Positions 45,377 through 58,261 are shown, counted from the stretch's first letter. The stretch: 64,000 nt of DNA from Rhyacophila brunnea (GCA_022495005.1 JAGYXB010001010.1:1674001-1738000), one strand, 5' to 3'. The notes: generated from the letters alone by a model not told the origin. Numbers and translations are program-made.

Positions 45377-47549
45377 TTTATTTATTCACATTAAGATCTT
45401 CATAAGATCTCTTAGCTGATATTATTTATTTTCTCAATATACTCTAAGGATTATCTAGTAAATTTTCATTCCAAAAGCTTTTCATTACCATATTATACCA
45501 TAGATGAGAAAACAGAAGAATTTAGCAAACCGGATTTTATGCACCATATTAAATGTGGAATCGTAAGTCCGATCTTTGGTCGCAGTTTTCATAAAATTAT
45601 GCATCCAAATTATATATATTATGTTGAAAGAAGTACTTACTAATGATGTTCTTTGGTGACTTAGATCCATGCATTTAGTTATCTTTATATCCACATTTAA
45701 GCCATGATTATCCAAAAGCAATTGCAACACCTGCATGTTTCTTTATTTTCATTTTTAATCAGCAGAAGCGCACTGTTTAACATAATATAAGTACCTATTA
45801 TATCACTCTGTATTAGATCTGGTCGGATCTTTTTTATATCTAACTCAATTCAGTAGATTTTATGAAGTCATTCAATTATTTATACAGTAAAGATTTTTCC
45901 AATAAAAAACATGTGCTCTATGATGTAGATATTCATTCCAGAATCTTTCTTTTCCATCGGTCAAATCTTGGACTAACAGCTCACCCATTGCCATGTTCTA
46001 ATTTTATTTATCCTATATTTCTACTATTATTCACTTCAATCCTTGCTTCTCATATTACATTTAATTTTATAAAATAAAATTTACAATATTAATCTTGAAT
46101 ATCTGAATATTATTATTTTATAATACCTCTAAGTAATTTATCTTTAATGTCGTAATTATTATGATTTATGCTTTCTACCTTTTGTATAGATAGGTGCTTG
46201 TATTAATTCATAGTATCCTTCATGTGATTAGATCATCATGTATGAGACATCCTTTTTTGCGTAGACTCTCGATGGATCCTTTCAATTATTAAGATTTTCA
46301 TATTATTATATGACCAAAAAACTAAAAAACTCTCTGAACGTATTTTAGAGAGCAAGTATTTTACATTTATATCTTTCACAATGGATATATTTACTTTATT
46401 TTTAATGTTGACAAAATTTTTGTATATTTTATTTATTGATTGCGATAAAAAAATCAACATACTTATTTATATGATACAAATGTATATATTTTGTATGGTA
46501 ATATGTCACTGAACGAAGTAGAGTAAACGTGTTCGTGAACAAACTGCCTAGAAACCAATAATCCAGGAGTCACATGATACGTTACTCCTTTTTATTAGCC
46601 AGTCGAGTAGACCTTTTTCTCTGGATAGACATTCGCCATATTGTCCAAAGAGGTTCGAATAGTAAGAAAGAACCCCTCCCATGCAATAATATGCGCCAGC
46701 CTGTTTTAATGCCATTCTGATGGGCTCAAAAAACCCTGTTGCGGGAAGTTATAGAATACAAGGCTTGTATCACGATTTTTTTACCATTTAGGATAAATAT
46801 TATTCTTCCCTGTTTAATAGTATACACTCACTATACATGAACTGTATACTAATCTCGTGTAGTCTCGTAGATCTTTCAAAAAATAATACGAAACGAACTC
46901 AACAAAACAATTGCATATCAATATTATAAAAAATCGATATTTAAATAATTAAATGTAAGAGATTTAGCAAGAATATTTTTATTAGTATTTAAATCTTTCA
47001 TTGATAATCATTGTTATTTTTACAATGTAATGTTCAACGTTTTCGGCTCATAATACTCGTAAAGTAACATATTTATTTGTTTGGAAACAATTTTATTTTG
47101 TTAATTCTACTTTGTTTGAGTTATTTACATTGACAGCTGCTGTTAAGGGCTATAAACCCATTTTAAAAACGGTCGACTATAACTAAAATTGCATATTTGG
47201 ATAACCTATTCCTAATGTCAGGCGGTTGTGATATAGCGAAAGGTAGTAGTTGTCAATATATTATTAATATATGTTACTCTTTTCTTCTTATTTAAGTATT
47301 ACTATATATACCTATAGGTATATACAATATTGTATTATTATTTATTTTTATACACTTCACACACACAGGTACACATCCAAATGCAAACACACGTTCAAAC
47401 ATATACACACATAAGATGTAAATATAGACATAATATATAAATATACACATAAGTATATAATTTATATTATCTGTTTCTGGGACTTAAATATTTTTCGATA
47501 GATATTAAAAACAGTTTAAAGTGCGGACTATTGAATAGGTTAACATACA
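45377..47549. other. AT-rich DNA, no gene seen
   Basis: A GC-richer patch at 46540-46760 has no recognised motif. No gene identified. Confidence 0.3.
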
Positions 47550-47712
47550 TCATTTTCATGCAGGTTTTCCCAGTAAACTGCAATTTCGAGGTCCTACAAA
47601 CCTTTTCTACAAATGGTCGAGGTCCAACAAAACTTCGCTAACTTTTGGACACTATATATATACACACTATATTTATTGAAGACCCGACACGACGAAGAAG
47701 AAGAAGACCATA
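47550..47712 (+). pseudogene. LINE ORF2 tail fragment
   Basis: The frame ends IFIEDPTRRRRRRP and stop at about 47712. The end resembles that of the fragment at 11195-11590 (IEDPIRQRRK), so both may come from one family. Strongly truncated. Confidence 0.4.
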
Positions 47713-47721
47713 ATTTATAAT

Positions 47722-47875
47722 TATACATAAAGAAAACACTTCTGAGAAAATATATTATAACCAATAGTAAAAATCTTTATGAAAAAAGTAAAATACCCCG
47801 CTGGAATCGAACCTGAGTTTCTCGGATATCACGCTCACCCACATATACCACTATGCTAAAGGAGTCTTAACGTAT
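47722..47875 (-). mobile_element. SINE family 2, minus-strand copy
   Basis: Minus strand: GACTCCTTTAGCATAGTGG A box, AGGTTCGATTCCAGC B box and the body with CTATTGGTTATAATATAT. Tail lost. Confidence 0.6.
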
Positions 47876-49385
47876 TCACATAGTACATAAACCTGGAATA
47901 ACAAATTAAAACAATTTAAAGTTTTCTCCCATTTTTACAAAATATTTTCCGAAGGACCAATATGACACATCTGTGCCTACTGCGCAATATATCCTAATGT
48001 AAAAACTACGTAATAACTTCCAATGTACGAGTATAATAATTATATTAATTATTATAAATACTTATGTGGTGACGTAACCATAAACAACGTTCGTTAATTG
48101 CGTTTTTTATTACATATATTATTTAATAACCATTGATGTTTGTAATTATTAAACCAAAACAGTTCATTTTTAATGAATTAATTTACTTGGCATACACGCC
48201 GGCAAATTATAAAAGTTTCATTGCCAAGATTATATTAGAAAACTAATTTCTGGGTCTTCAGACTATGAATATTTATCAAAAAAAAAATAACATAATTCCT
48301 GACGGAATAAATCGGACTAATTATGATTTATTATGTTAATTCATTTTAATTGCTTACTGAATTAACTGAAGTAATATAAAGTGACGTACATTAACGCACA
48401 TTACGCCAATGTTATTTTTTTAATGCCAGTGTTATTATTAAAAACAAATGATTCTTTTCATTTTAACAAAAAGAAATGCCATGTAATGTAATAAGATTGG
48501 TCTAAATTATTTATTTGATTTTTTTAGCTGTTAAGTAAACCGGAAAATATGCTTCGTGTAAACTGTGCCATTTTTTAGCCGCGAATTTATGAATGGAATC
48601 GAAAATTATGTATTTGTTTTTTTTTCTTTAAACATTACACTGTTTAAATTTTAATTAAATTGGTTGTCACTGACAAAGATATCAATTTTACATCAGACGG
48701 GTTGTGTAAAATCAATTTGTTATGAAAAAAGAGATCGATCAATTAACGGTAATGGAAAAATTGTCTTACGCGATAAAGCTTCTTATGCAATTATTTTTTA
48801 TTACTTTAGCTTTTCTGTTTAAAATATAACACAAGTAGACTCTACATTATTTGAGATACACAAATACTTTAATCAAAAATAATTAATATCATAGTTATTA
48901 ATATAATATTTTAAAAGTTGTAATAATTTCATGATAGTACTTTCACTTTAGGTTAAGTAATAGGGTTGAAATAAAAAAAATTTAGACCGATTTTTTTTTT
49001 TTGCGAATCTAAACGTAACATAATTTAATTGAGAATACTTATTCTACGTTTCAAAATTAAAGTATTATAGGACTTTCAACAAAATAATATAAAATATTAT
49101 ACGGCCACGGTTATTTAAAAAAAAATCATGGTGCCCACGATCCTCAGCCACGAAGAACGACCAAGAAGAAGAATAAAATGCATCAGTTGCCTGATGCTGA
49201 GTACCTCCACTACACGGATGTACATTGGAACATGTATATGTCTGAGGGCGATTAAATACACATATCCACATTCCATATACTTCCATGTAGCGAAGGTACT
49301 CAGCATTTACCCACTAACCAAATATTTTTTTCAAAATTGATTTTTTTACCCAGTCTCTCAAAATCTTACAAACCACTGATGTAGA
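47876..49385. other. AT-rich DNA, no gene seen
   Basis: Overlapping short frames at 49065-49340 lie in a patch with an imperfect inverted pair (GAGTACCTCCACTAC, and GTAGCGAAGGTACTC), possibly worn MITE ends. Confidence 0.3.
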
Positions 49386-49515
49386 TAGTGTTTGTTACTT
49401 TTTAAAATTCAATTAAACCCTAAATCCAAGTCATATTAAATAAAAGTCAAAAAATATTCATTAATTTATTAAATATCTAAAATTATGGCATTAAACTATA
49501 CAATTACCATACATT
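49386..49515. mobile_element. half copy of foldback MITE family A
   Basis: GTAGATAGTGTTTGTTA, AATTCAATTAAACCC and CAAAAAATATTC match the left interior of 52645-53078. Terminal sequences are missing. Confidence 0.55.
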
Positions 49516-49524
49516 GTCACTATT

Positions 49525-49630
49525 GGCTGCAAGGTCCGTGACGTAAAGATATGGCGCTCAGCTCATAAGCAAAAGGTTGGTGGTTTAAACCCCGGGCGCA
49601 CTATTTTTTCATGTGAAAATAAATGAGTAT
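49525..49630 (+). mobile_element. SINE family 3, diverged copy
   Basis: GTGACGTAAAGATATGGCGC, GGTTGGTGGTTTAAACCCC (B box region), GCGCACTATTTTTTCATGTG and AAAATAAATGAGTATCAC align with 37570-37700. Confidence 0.5.
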
Positions 49631-49849
49631 CACGGTAACACTCGAATTAGTTGCACACAATTTTAATATCACGGCGAGCGGTAAAACATATACATGTTAA
49701 AATATATTTTATCATTTTTATTTTCTCTACAAAACTCGATCCCGAGGAAATAGTCTAACCTGCCTGGGCCTTAATCTGGCTCTGAACTAAAGTGATATCA
49801 TTTTATTTTTAAATCGGCAGAAATTCTATGGTTTGGTTGTATCCATTAC

Positions 49850-49925
49850 TCTATGCACGTACGGCAGCATAATTGGTAGAGCATCCGTTTCTGAAATCAT
49901 GAGTATCGGAATCAATCACGTGACA
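49850..49925 (+). mobile_element. isolated tRNA-like sequence
   Basis: GCATAATTGGTAGAGCATCC resembles an A box; GTATCGGAATCAATCACG is a degraded B-box region. A decayed SINE or tRNA pseudogene. Confidence 0.35.
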
Positions 49926-50276
49926 AGTGACAACACGTACTAATAATATTTCAGTATCTATTTGTTCCAGTACAGTACATAATGAGAAATGGTCAATAAC
50001 CATTATTATAATATGTCATGTTACATATTTTTATATGCGACTCAACCAAAACTAGTTATAGCGTGCACCAAACTGCAATTCCTGTCGCAGAAGAGAAAGG
50101 CTTTCGATTTTATTGATAAGATTTCTTAAACCTTGGTTTATTATTTTAATAGGTGGATGCATCTTTTTGTAAATCAGTTTACCCCAACATATTCCAAAAA
50201 TAATAAAGTTTTTCAACAAAAAACAGTAGGTACCTACCTAATAAATTATAAAAAAAATACCATACCTAATTATGAC

Positions 50277-51180
50277 AATTTTCAATGCAAATCCAAATTC
50301 ACCTTTTTATTAAAATTATAGTCAACATTACAAATTACAAATTAAAAACGTACCCAATATGACATAAAAACAATAAAATAATTACAAGATAAAAAGAACT
50401 TTTTATATACTACGTTTTTCAATTTTCTGTTGAATCATATAAACTTGACAATTCTATGTATTAATAAATACTTTTTTTGTACTTGATAAAAATACTGAAT
50501 AAATATATAATACTGAAATGTCATTTTGACATTTCATATTGATTTCCATAGTAACGCACGTACATATTAATAATTTAGCTGCTAGGACCCCCTTAGCAAC
50601 CAATAATAGTCTTTTTCTTTTAACGATTTTTTTCCGAAACATACAAAATAGAATTAACTGAAAATTAATTCAATTCTGCTTAAAGATGGCCAAAAGGTAT
50701 TAAAAGAATGCATTGGCATCGTATTCTGATATATTCTAAAAGTTTCAAATGAATGGTCGGGAAGTCAGTTTAAAATTTTCAATCGTCCAATACAAATCTT
50801 GGACAAACAAGAAAAAATTTGTATTGGACACACAAGAAAAAATCTGTACCGGACAAACAAGAATACGAGCTAATAAAAACGTGGTAAAATAGAAGCAGTT
50901 TTTGAAAAAAAAGTATAATAAGAGTATAAAGAGTAAATATTGCCAAAATTGTAAAGTACCTACACATAAGTATGCCGAATGAGCTAAGTACATAGATACT
51001 ATTTTGAGAACCCATAATAAACAACGTCTACTCATCTTCACGTAAGCGAAAAAAAAACAATATCCTAAGCAATTATTTGCTTGAACAGAGTTATTTCCCT
51101 CCCAATTGGCATAACCGATAGCAGATTAGTTCTTCACCTTAGGCTTAGGAGAACAAACAACTGTTGCTCCCGATTTTTAA
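50277..51180 (-). pseudogene. CR1/Jockey-like LINE 3' end, copy 2 (interrupted)
   Basis: Minus strand, from about 51165: REQQLFVL, then RTNLLSVMPIGREITLFKQI, then CLLWVLKIV, in shifted frames with stops. The shared 3' untranslated region resumes at about 50410-50277 (TTTATGTCATATTGGG). About 540 bp between these parts, including a minisatellite, is absent from the copy at 58262-58700 and is probably an insertion. Confidence 0.6.
50786..50868. repeat. three-copy minisatellite, about 27-bp unit
   Basis: GGACAAACAAGAAAAAAT-type units repeat three times with small changes (TTGTATTGGACACACAAG, CTGTACCGGACAAACAAG). Confidence 0.65.
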
Positions 51181-51760
51181 AATAGTTAGTATATACTAAG
51201 AATCGAAGTACTTATTACACCGCTAGTTAGCTAACTAATTCTAGTAAAAAATCTTATTTATACAATTGAATTGGTCTTCTGTTGAAGACCACACAGTCAG
51301 ATTATAAAAATGAAAAGAATATTTGGCTTTATAATAATACATAATAAACATGATTATATTATATTATTATCTCCATTTGCATACCTAAGAGCTGTAAATC
51401 ATGCAAAGAAAAGTAATGTTATTGCCAATAAAAAAAGTAATCGCTTATATTTTTATTCATATTTAATAATGTAGTAATACACCTACCTACTGCAAAACAT
51501 TAAATTGTCGAAGCTTTACTGAATATACAACCTAAGCCATTAAAGTATCAGATATTCCGATTCACAAATACAAATAGAGTTATCTTAATTCCGCGTATAT
51601 AATAGTAACCACATAAAGGTCTTTCCGAATGTATCTAACTGCAGTCGTTTACGACGTTTCAGGAAAGCTAACTATATTTTTCTACCGTAGTGATACATCC
51701 ATTGTAAAGTCAGGGTAAGCGAACTGTAAGTAAAGTTTGTTTTTATTTGATAATAAAATG
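51181..51760. other. AT-rich DNA, no feature seen
   Basis: No gene or element recognised. Confidence 0.3.
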
Positions 51761-51930
51761 ATGGCTGCGTGACTTAAGCGACGTGGGTCCTAGGTTAGAA
51801 TCCTGGGTCTGGAAAGTACTCATATTGTCAATACAAATAAATAAATCTGTTAATATAAACCTCTACTCTGTAAAGGCACATTTATGATCTTATTAGGATC
51901 GGAAATAGTCGGAAAAAAGTAAAAAAAATA
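51761..51930 (+). mobile_element. SINE family 1, plus-strand copy
   Basis: ATGGCTGCGTGACTTAAGCG (A box region), a degraded B box (AGGTTAGAATCCTGGG), the body and the ATTAGGATCGGAAATAGTCG tail. About 40 bp of the tRNA core is deleted relative to 23121-23352. Confidence 0.65.
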
Positions 51931-52129
51931 AATTTTATGACTAGTATTTATACTAAGTTTGTAACACTTTGGTTCTATTTCTTTTATATTAAAGAATTTA
52001 TATTTTACGAATAAATTTACAATTTCACAGTTACCATTAGAATGAAAGTAAAATTTAAATCAGTGCTAGTATATTTCAGATTTTTCTTTCTTCGGCCATG
52101 TCCACCACTTAGCTAGAGTATATGGATAC

Positions 52130-52520
52130 CACATGGTGCCTTAAAAATGCTCAGTCACTCTCCAGTCTTCTTGGGTCATTCCAGTTCTTACCAGTATACA
52201 ATAGCTTTGCTGTATACACTTTATAAATAGTATTTAGTAGCCTTATGGGACGCCGGAATTCAGTTTTCTTGAAGAACATGCAAACCAGGTTGTAATTCTC
52301 TTCAGGTATCCGCTGCATAAATCCAAGCCAGCATAATGAGAGACTGCTTGGTTCGCTCTCTTATCTCCTTTTATCTTTTCTTTACTTCTAAAATCATTCA
52401 ATTATTGGTTGGCTTAAAGAACAGATGAATCAGGTTGAAGTTCTCTTCTGGCATTGGCTGCGCGTGGCCGAGCCAGGTCCAACGTCCCCTCTTCACCATC
52501 AGCGTGATGACAGGCTTTCA
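52130..52520 (-). pseudogene. decayed LINE reverse-transcriptase fragment
   Basis: Minus strand: RWTWLGHAQPMPEENFNLI, later a second similar stretch ENYNLVCMFFKK, then FRRPIRLLNTIYKVYTAKLL. The last matches the N-terminal palm motif of LINE reverse transcriptases (YRPISLLNTxYKxYT). Two related stretches in succession suggest internal rearrangement. Many stops. Confidence 0.5.
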
Positions 52521-52644
52521 TTGATAATGTAGCGTTATTCGTTCATTAGACATATCATGGAAAGTGGGATTTAAATAAATGTAATGCAATTATATATAAA
52601 TTAAATTAAAAAAATAAATAAAACTTATTATATATACCTATGGC

Positions 52645-53078
52645 CAGTGGCGAAGGGTGGAGGTAGATTTTTAAGATCCAACATAAATATTGCACGCTAA
52701 ACTTTGTCAGTCATACTTGTTTGTTTTCATTGAACTAAGACTAAAATGTGTAGATAGTGTTTGTTAGATTTTTAAATTCAATTAAACCCTGCCTAATCCA
52801 CGCCATTGTAGATAATAGTCAAAAAATATTCGTCTATTTATAAAATATCTAAAATAGCGCCATTAAACCAAACATTATATCAGATATTTTATGGATAGAA
52901 GAATATTTTTTGTCGATTATAGTTTGGTTGGGCAGGGTTGAATTGAATTTTGAAAACTAACCAGCACCATCTGCGAATGTATTATTATTTCAATAAAAAC
53001 AAATAAATATAACTGGCAGAGTTTATTATGTATTATTTATGTCGCATCTTAACAGCCAACCTCCACCCCATGCCACTG
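52645..53078. mobile_element. foldback MITE family A, longest copy (434 bp)
   Basis: The left end reads CAGTGGCGAAGGGTGGAGG; the inverted right end reads CAGTGGCATGGGGTGGAGG. The arms stay similar for about 150 bp (AAGAT-CCAACATAAAT, TTTGTTTTCATTGAA, GCACCATCTGCG/GTAGATAGTG, TTCAATTAAACCCTGCC). Other copies: 12850, 17174, 49386. No open frame; no clear target duplication. Confidence 0.75.
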
Positions 53079-54097
53079 CTTTTGACAATCTTTACTGAAA
53101 TTATGAACACTACACACATTAATTATCATTACTTGTGCTTACCCAAAAACTTATTAATAATCGTAACAGTATTTTTATCTGATTAGACAAAAATATGGCT
53201 CCTCCAATTAAAAATAACTTCTAAATGTATTATTGTATTCAGCTCGAGAAATTTTAGTTTTTCTCCAATATCCTATAGTGTCCAACATTGAGAATCGGAG
53301 ATTCTACATCAGCTGTTGGGATTTCAAGCTTACACAGTGAAATAGTTATCTATTGAGCGGGACTTGTACGCGATATTATTTGCTACGAGATTACTAAGCA
53401 GACTTTTCCAGGCGACCGGAGTTTTAATAATCTTTCTTGGCTTATAAAGAACACTTGATTGGAAATTTTTTTTACACTCATTCTGCTGTTTAAATTGAAA
53501 CTTATTCACAGAGATTTCATTTTTATATGATAAAATACACTAGAATATTGAAATATAACTAACCATAATAATTTTTATGCATACATTTTTATTTCTTTAA
53601 AACATCTTAAGGGGTATACACTCAATATACACAATATAACAATAGCAATAAATTATAATCACAAGTTTAATCTTTTTATATTAATTTTAATTAGGGGCTT
53701 AATACAACCTTCTTTAAAAAAGATGATGCTATCGATCTCAAACCCTCATTAAACAAATTGTTAAGGGTACACGTAGTTGGTTTAAATATACATATTATAA
53801 AACCATTAGAAAAGACAACGGTTAGATCTAGGCACGTACTTATATACACTGCTGCTATCTGAGCATTTTACCTACTCGTGATGGACTTTTACAAATATGT
53901 ACCTTATTTTTGGAAAATTGTATCACAACATCGGATATTTTTTGTAATATCAAAGAAGTTAAATTTCTATTTACAATGTTGGATATAAATATGCTATATA
54001 GTACACTTATATCAGTAATACAGATAATTCAATTTTATTATTAGTATGTATAATTTCATTTGCATTTTACATACTTTTGAGTATTGATACACATGAC
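53079..54097. other. AT-rich DNA, no feature seen
   Basis: No gene or element recognised. Confidence 0.3.
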
Positions 54098-54285
54098 AGC
54101 CAAACAAACGGTGGCGTATCGACTTATAATGTCATGGGTTCCAGGTTTGAATCTTAGGTTCGGAAAAAAATAACATGTTGTTTTTCCATTGTATGTTTTG
54201 ACCTAGAGTATGGACTTATTAGGTTGGGCATGTGGGTAACATTCATTTTTCGTATGAACCAAAATCTTGTATTAAATTCATACAA
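54098..54285 (+). mobile_element. SINE family 1, diverged plus-strand copy
   Basis: GGTGGCGTATCGACTTATAA, CCAGGTTTGAATCTTAGG (B box region), TGTTTTTCCATTGTATG and GAGTATGGACTTATTAGG follow the family order; the final tail is missing. Confidence 0.6.
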
Positions 54286-56472
54286 TGAACAAAATAAATA
54301 CGGTCTTCATAAAATTTTAATAAAATTATGTTTATATTTGAATCTATCTCTAAATTACAGGTATCTTATTTGAAATAAATTATTGCAATAATGAAACATA
54401 AAATAAACCTAAATTTCACTTGAAGTAATGCAATGCAGCAATAATGTAAAACATTTTTAAGGTAGATCTCCTGAACTCGTGAAATGATTAAGATGTTTAT
54501 TTTTTGGAAAAGGGAAATGCAAAGAATTCTCAAGGGTGGAAAATTGTGAAAGATAATAGTATGATGATAAGCAAAATAAATCAACAAAGAATTATTTTTT
54601 TATCTCTTGTGTTTGTTCATTAACATTGTTAATGTATTCTTTTGGCTCTTGGCTCACCCGAATTAGGGGACAATAATTAAAAGTGAACGCAGCTGTGACA
54701 AAATTTAGGTGTTAGTAAAAACGAAAGTTTTAGAATTATAATTTTCTAAAACAGTGAAATCAGTGAAACACTTTGAGAGGTTTTAGAAATAAATTTATTA
54801 TTATATTAACTTAGTTGAAGGGTGAAATAATTTTGTGATACTATTGAAATATATTAAAGTTTTAAAATAATAACTTTATGTAACTTTTGTACTTAGTTGA
54901 AATTCATAAAATACTGTGGTAGGTCATTTATCTTAAATGAGATAATTTTTTAATAAACTGATCAATGATATTCTTTTTTGAGTTTAATATCAGATATGCT
55001 GTCTCCTCTACGTAGGTAGGCCATAATTATATCATGAAGTTGTACACAGATTTTTGATCGATGATATTCATCTTCTACTTGGATCTTTTTTTTTGACGTG
55101 TCTAAAATAGACGTTGTTTTTTTTATTATCTGTAATATCATGTCGTTCCTTTTATTGTTTCTACACAATATGTTTTAAATAGATCCATATTATATTATAC
55201 CTCTCAAAACTTAAAATACTAGGTCATTTTTCGTGTCACTTCTTTCATAATTCACATTCCTAAGACATACTGAAAAAAGCTATACATAATTTATGCTTAC
55301 GGGGATAAAAAAAATCAATTAATATTTTGTTGCATAAGAGCTGAGATATTTTGTAAGATAAAGAAATCAAAAACATTGCAGTATTATATACCAGAAATTA
55401 TATTTAAACTAACATTGCGGATGAGTTTTTGATGTTTAATGATTTTACATATTGATTGTTAAAAACTTTATGTTAAAAAAGCACCTGAAATATAATATAT
55501 AAATAATGTAAGTATATCAAATCCTTAAAAAAATCGGAAATTGAATCTATTATATAATATCTGTCACTAATTGTAGGACAACTGCTTTAAAAACTGGTCT
55601 GCCGATCCCAGTATTTTTTTACGGGCAACATTTCATAATCACGTAACTGAGGATGTTGTATATTAAAATATATACAAATACCGATGAAATTTTTGGAATA
55701 ATGTGACATTCCCATAACAAGTTGCTTAAGTAATTTTGTGCGAATTTTTAATAAATTAATCACTTTAGAATTTAGAAACAAGTTTTGTCTTATTTAATTA
55801 ACAAAATTTCCATACTCAGGTTTTATTTCCATAATATTGAATTCATTGATTAAATCTTTTAGTTTAATATTAATTGTGGGAATATTTCCTCAAAATTAAT
55901 GTAAGTAATTTAGTTCTAAATGAATACTCATCACTATAAAATATATTTATACGTTCAATTTTTTATAAAATGTAATTTCAAAAAATAATTGAGATACGAA
56001 ATTTGCTAACCTATTTTATATTTGGTTTTTATTGCGCAGAATGTCAAAAGGTTATAAAAAATACCAAATAACTATTTTTAACTTATGCAAAACTATCTTT
56101 GAAATTTCAGAATGCACGTGACTTCCGAACCGCGGTTATGTTTGCTCAATTGATAAGCAAGTTGCGTGGTGGGAATTGGTGCAAGCATTGTCGATTGTTA
56201 GTCTCTTTACATAAAATTTTGAGGTAAAGTTACATCAAGTGGTGTTAGTTTAGACACATTTCGTGCAACCAACTGTGTTATTCAATACGAGTATGATTTT
56301 AAATTAGCTTGTAAACTTGTTAACACCTTCAGCACCGATTCGCCGTTCAGAAATTCAAGTAGAATGGTATTTTTCAAATAGGTATTTTGATGGTATTAAT
56401 CGTATATATTTTTCGAACATACATCTTTTGAAAACATCTCATGCATGTACCAGTAGAAAAAATATAATTTTT
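54286..56472. other. AT-rich DNA, no gene seen
   Basis: Short open frames on both strands only. A GC-richer patch at 56110-56190 has no motif. Confidence 0.3.
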
Positions 56473-56632
56473 AATATTAATACTATTGACCGAAGGTACT
56501 TGAAGGAATTTGAATTTAAATTCTAATGGATTTAAATTTTTGTTATATTCCATTTGAGTCGTGTTTTGCGACCCGGGTTTCGCATTTTGGTACATAGCGC
56601 ATGAAGAAGCCGAAAGGCGAAACCCGGGTCGC
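56473..56632. repeat. hammerhead-bearing repeat, copy 3, rearranged into a palindrome
   Basis: 56473-56583 is the minus-strand unit (as in copies 1 and 2) up to GCGAAACCCGGGTCGC, where its upstream half is lost. After a 33-bp spacer, 56617-56632 repeats the same 16 bases in the opposite orientation (perfect 16-bp inverted repeat), now preceded on the plus strand by the missing CTGAAGA/stem II half. Confidence 0.7.
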
Positions 56633-56634
56633 TA
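56595..56634 (+). ncRNA. hammerhead-like motif, copy 3
   Basis: Plus strand: TAGC...ATGAAGA, A, stem II GCC-GAAA-GGC (perfect), GAAAC-CCGG-GTC, then GCTA, complementary to TAGC. The first core base is A instead of C and stem I is new and offset, so activity is doubtful. Stem II is better than in copies 1 and 2. Confidence 0.5.
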
Positions 56635-56828
56635 GAGTGGAATAAAGTACTAAAGTACCAAATAAATTGTGTTTTAATTAATTACAAATAATTAATCAAA
56701 TAATCATATTAATATCTTAATAATCTGGTCTGTGGAAAATATATACTTAGACAAAACTAAGAAATAAATTTCAGGAATTTGAAAACTAGGTTAACATAGT
56801 TATGTATTAGAATTAATTTGTATAACTA

Positions 56829-56829
<1 letters not shown>

Positions 56830-56859
<30 letters not shown>
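56830..56859. repeat. (AT)n microsatellite
   Basis: About 15 uninterrupted AT units. Confidence 0.9.
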
Positions 56860-56861
<2 letters not shown>

Positions 56862-56912
56862 AACTCTCACTTGGACAGTGAAAGCTATGAGTTAGAACCC
56901 TATTTGGTCCAA
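56860..56912 (+). mobile_element. weak tRNA-like sequence
   Basis: GACAGTGAAAGCTATGAG and GAGTTAGAACCCTATTTGG loosely resemble a tRNA-derived SINE head next to the AT tract. Confidence 0.2.
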
Positions 56913-58261
56913 CTTTTTTTCTAGAATTTTTTTAATAGCTAAGTTTTTCATAATGATGTAACGAAGTGTTAAGTACAAAATTTTTGTTATATATTTTAAT
57001 ACTTTATTAATATTGGCTATAATTAAAAATAAATTATGGAAACATAGTATGTCGATAGTTATTTCAGCTGTGATATCATTCACAAAAATATATACCTAGT
57101 CGTATTGTATTTAGCTTATGAGCAGTTACTAATTGTATACTTCCTTTTTGGAAATTATTATATTTATTGACAAAATTTATGTTGTCATATAAAATTTGTG
57201 TAAGTATAAGATTTTTATGTAAGCAGTGAATAGTAGAAGATAGTGTGATATTGTATTGCTCTGTTCATGTGTTTTAAAATAATTTATTGTCTGGGATAAT
57301 TATTTTATTTATGCTTACACATTTTATTCCCAACGACTGTGACTAACTATTTTCCTAACGTGAGAAGTAATTTTCGTTTATGGTTAGTGGTAAAAAATGC
57401 TTAACGGACTCTTATTAAATGTCATTCTAGTGAAAACTTTCACCTTGATTGTTTTTCAAGTTGCACATCTTTTACGTGAGAAGAAAAGCAGAAAATAACA
57501 ATTTCGCTATTAATAGTAAATTAAAAAATAATTTAAACATGCAGCCTAGCATACTATGTAATATTATGACAGCTACTAGGGTAGAACTAAAATAAAAAAT
57601 CTTTTGTGTAACACACGAACTGTCGGTATCTTGTAAATTATATACACGACAATATGAAATAAATAACTTCGATCCTGACTAATTATATATAATTTAGTAA
57701 TAAAGAGTGTTTAATATGCATAATGTATTTTTGAAGTATAATATACTCATTCCCTGAGCAAAAGACAACCAAGTTAATATCCGTTTTCGAGTCAACAAAC
57801 ACAATGTAATAAGTCAATTTTTGATGACAAATTACGTAAAACACTGATAAACCTCAATAATATATTGTAGAGATCCATATCTAAGAACGAAAATAATTAT
57901 TTATCTTTTTAAACCCCAATTTTATATATTTATCGATAGCAATAAATATGTCGACTAGGCAATGGCGTTTTCATTTTAGTGCAACTAGACGATTACTATC
58001 TTCTAACATTTTCGATTAAAATATTTAGTATCTCTATTATGTATTCAACTTACTTACTTTCAATAATACTAACCTCAGTGTATTTTTTCACGTATTTTAT
58101 TTACCCCTACTGACGCCGAAATGGCAACTAAATTATTGTTAAATAGTGTTCTGGCATCTAGATGGCAGTGCCAAAAAGTCCCCTTCCAAAGTGATACTGC
58201 CGATGCAGGTTTCAGAACAATTTTGCTAATAAACATGGTTAAAGTCATAATATATTATATA
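56913..58261. other. AT-rich DNA, no gene seen
   Basis: A short patch at 58105-58215 is less AT-rich but has no motif. Confidence 0.3.
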
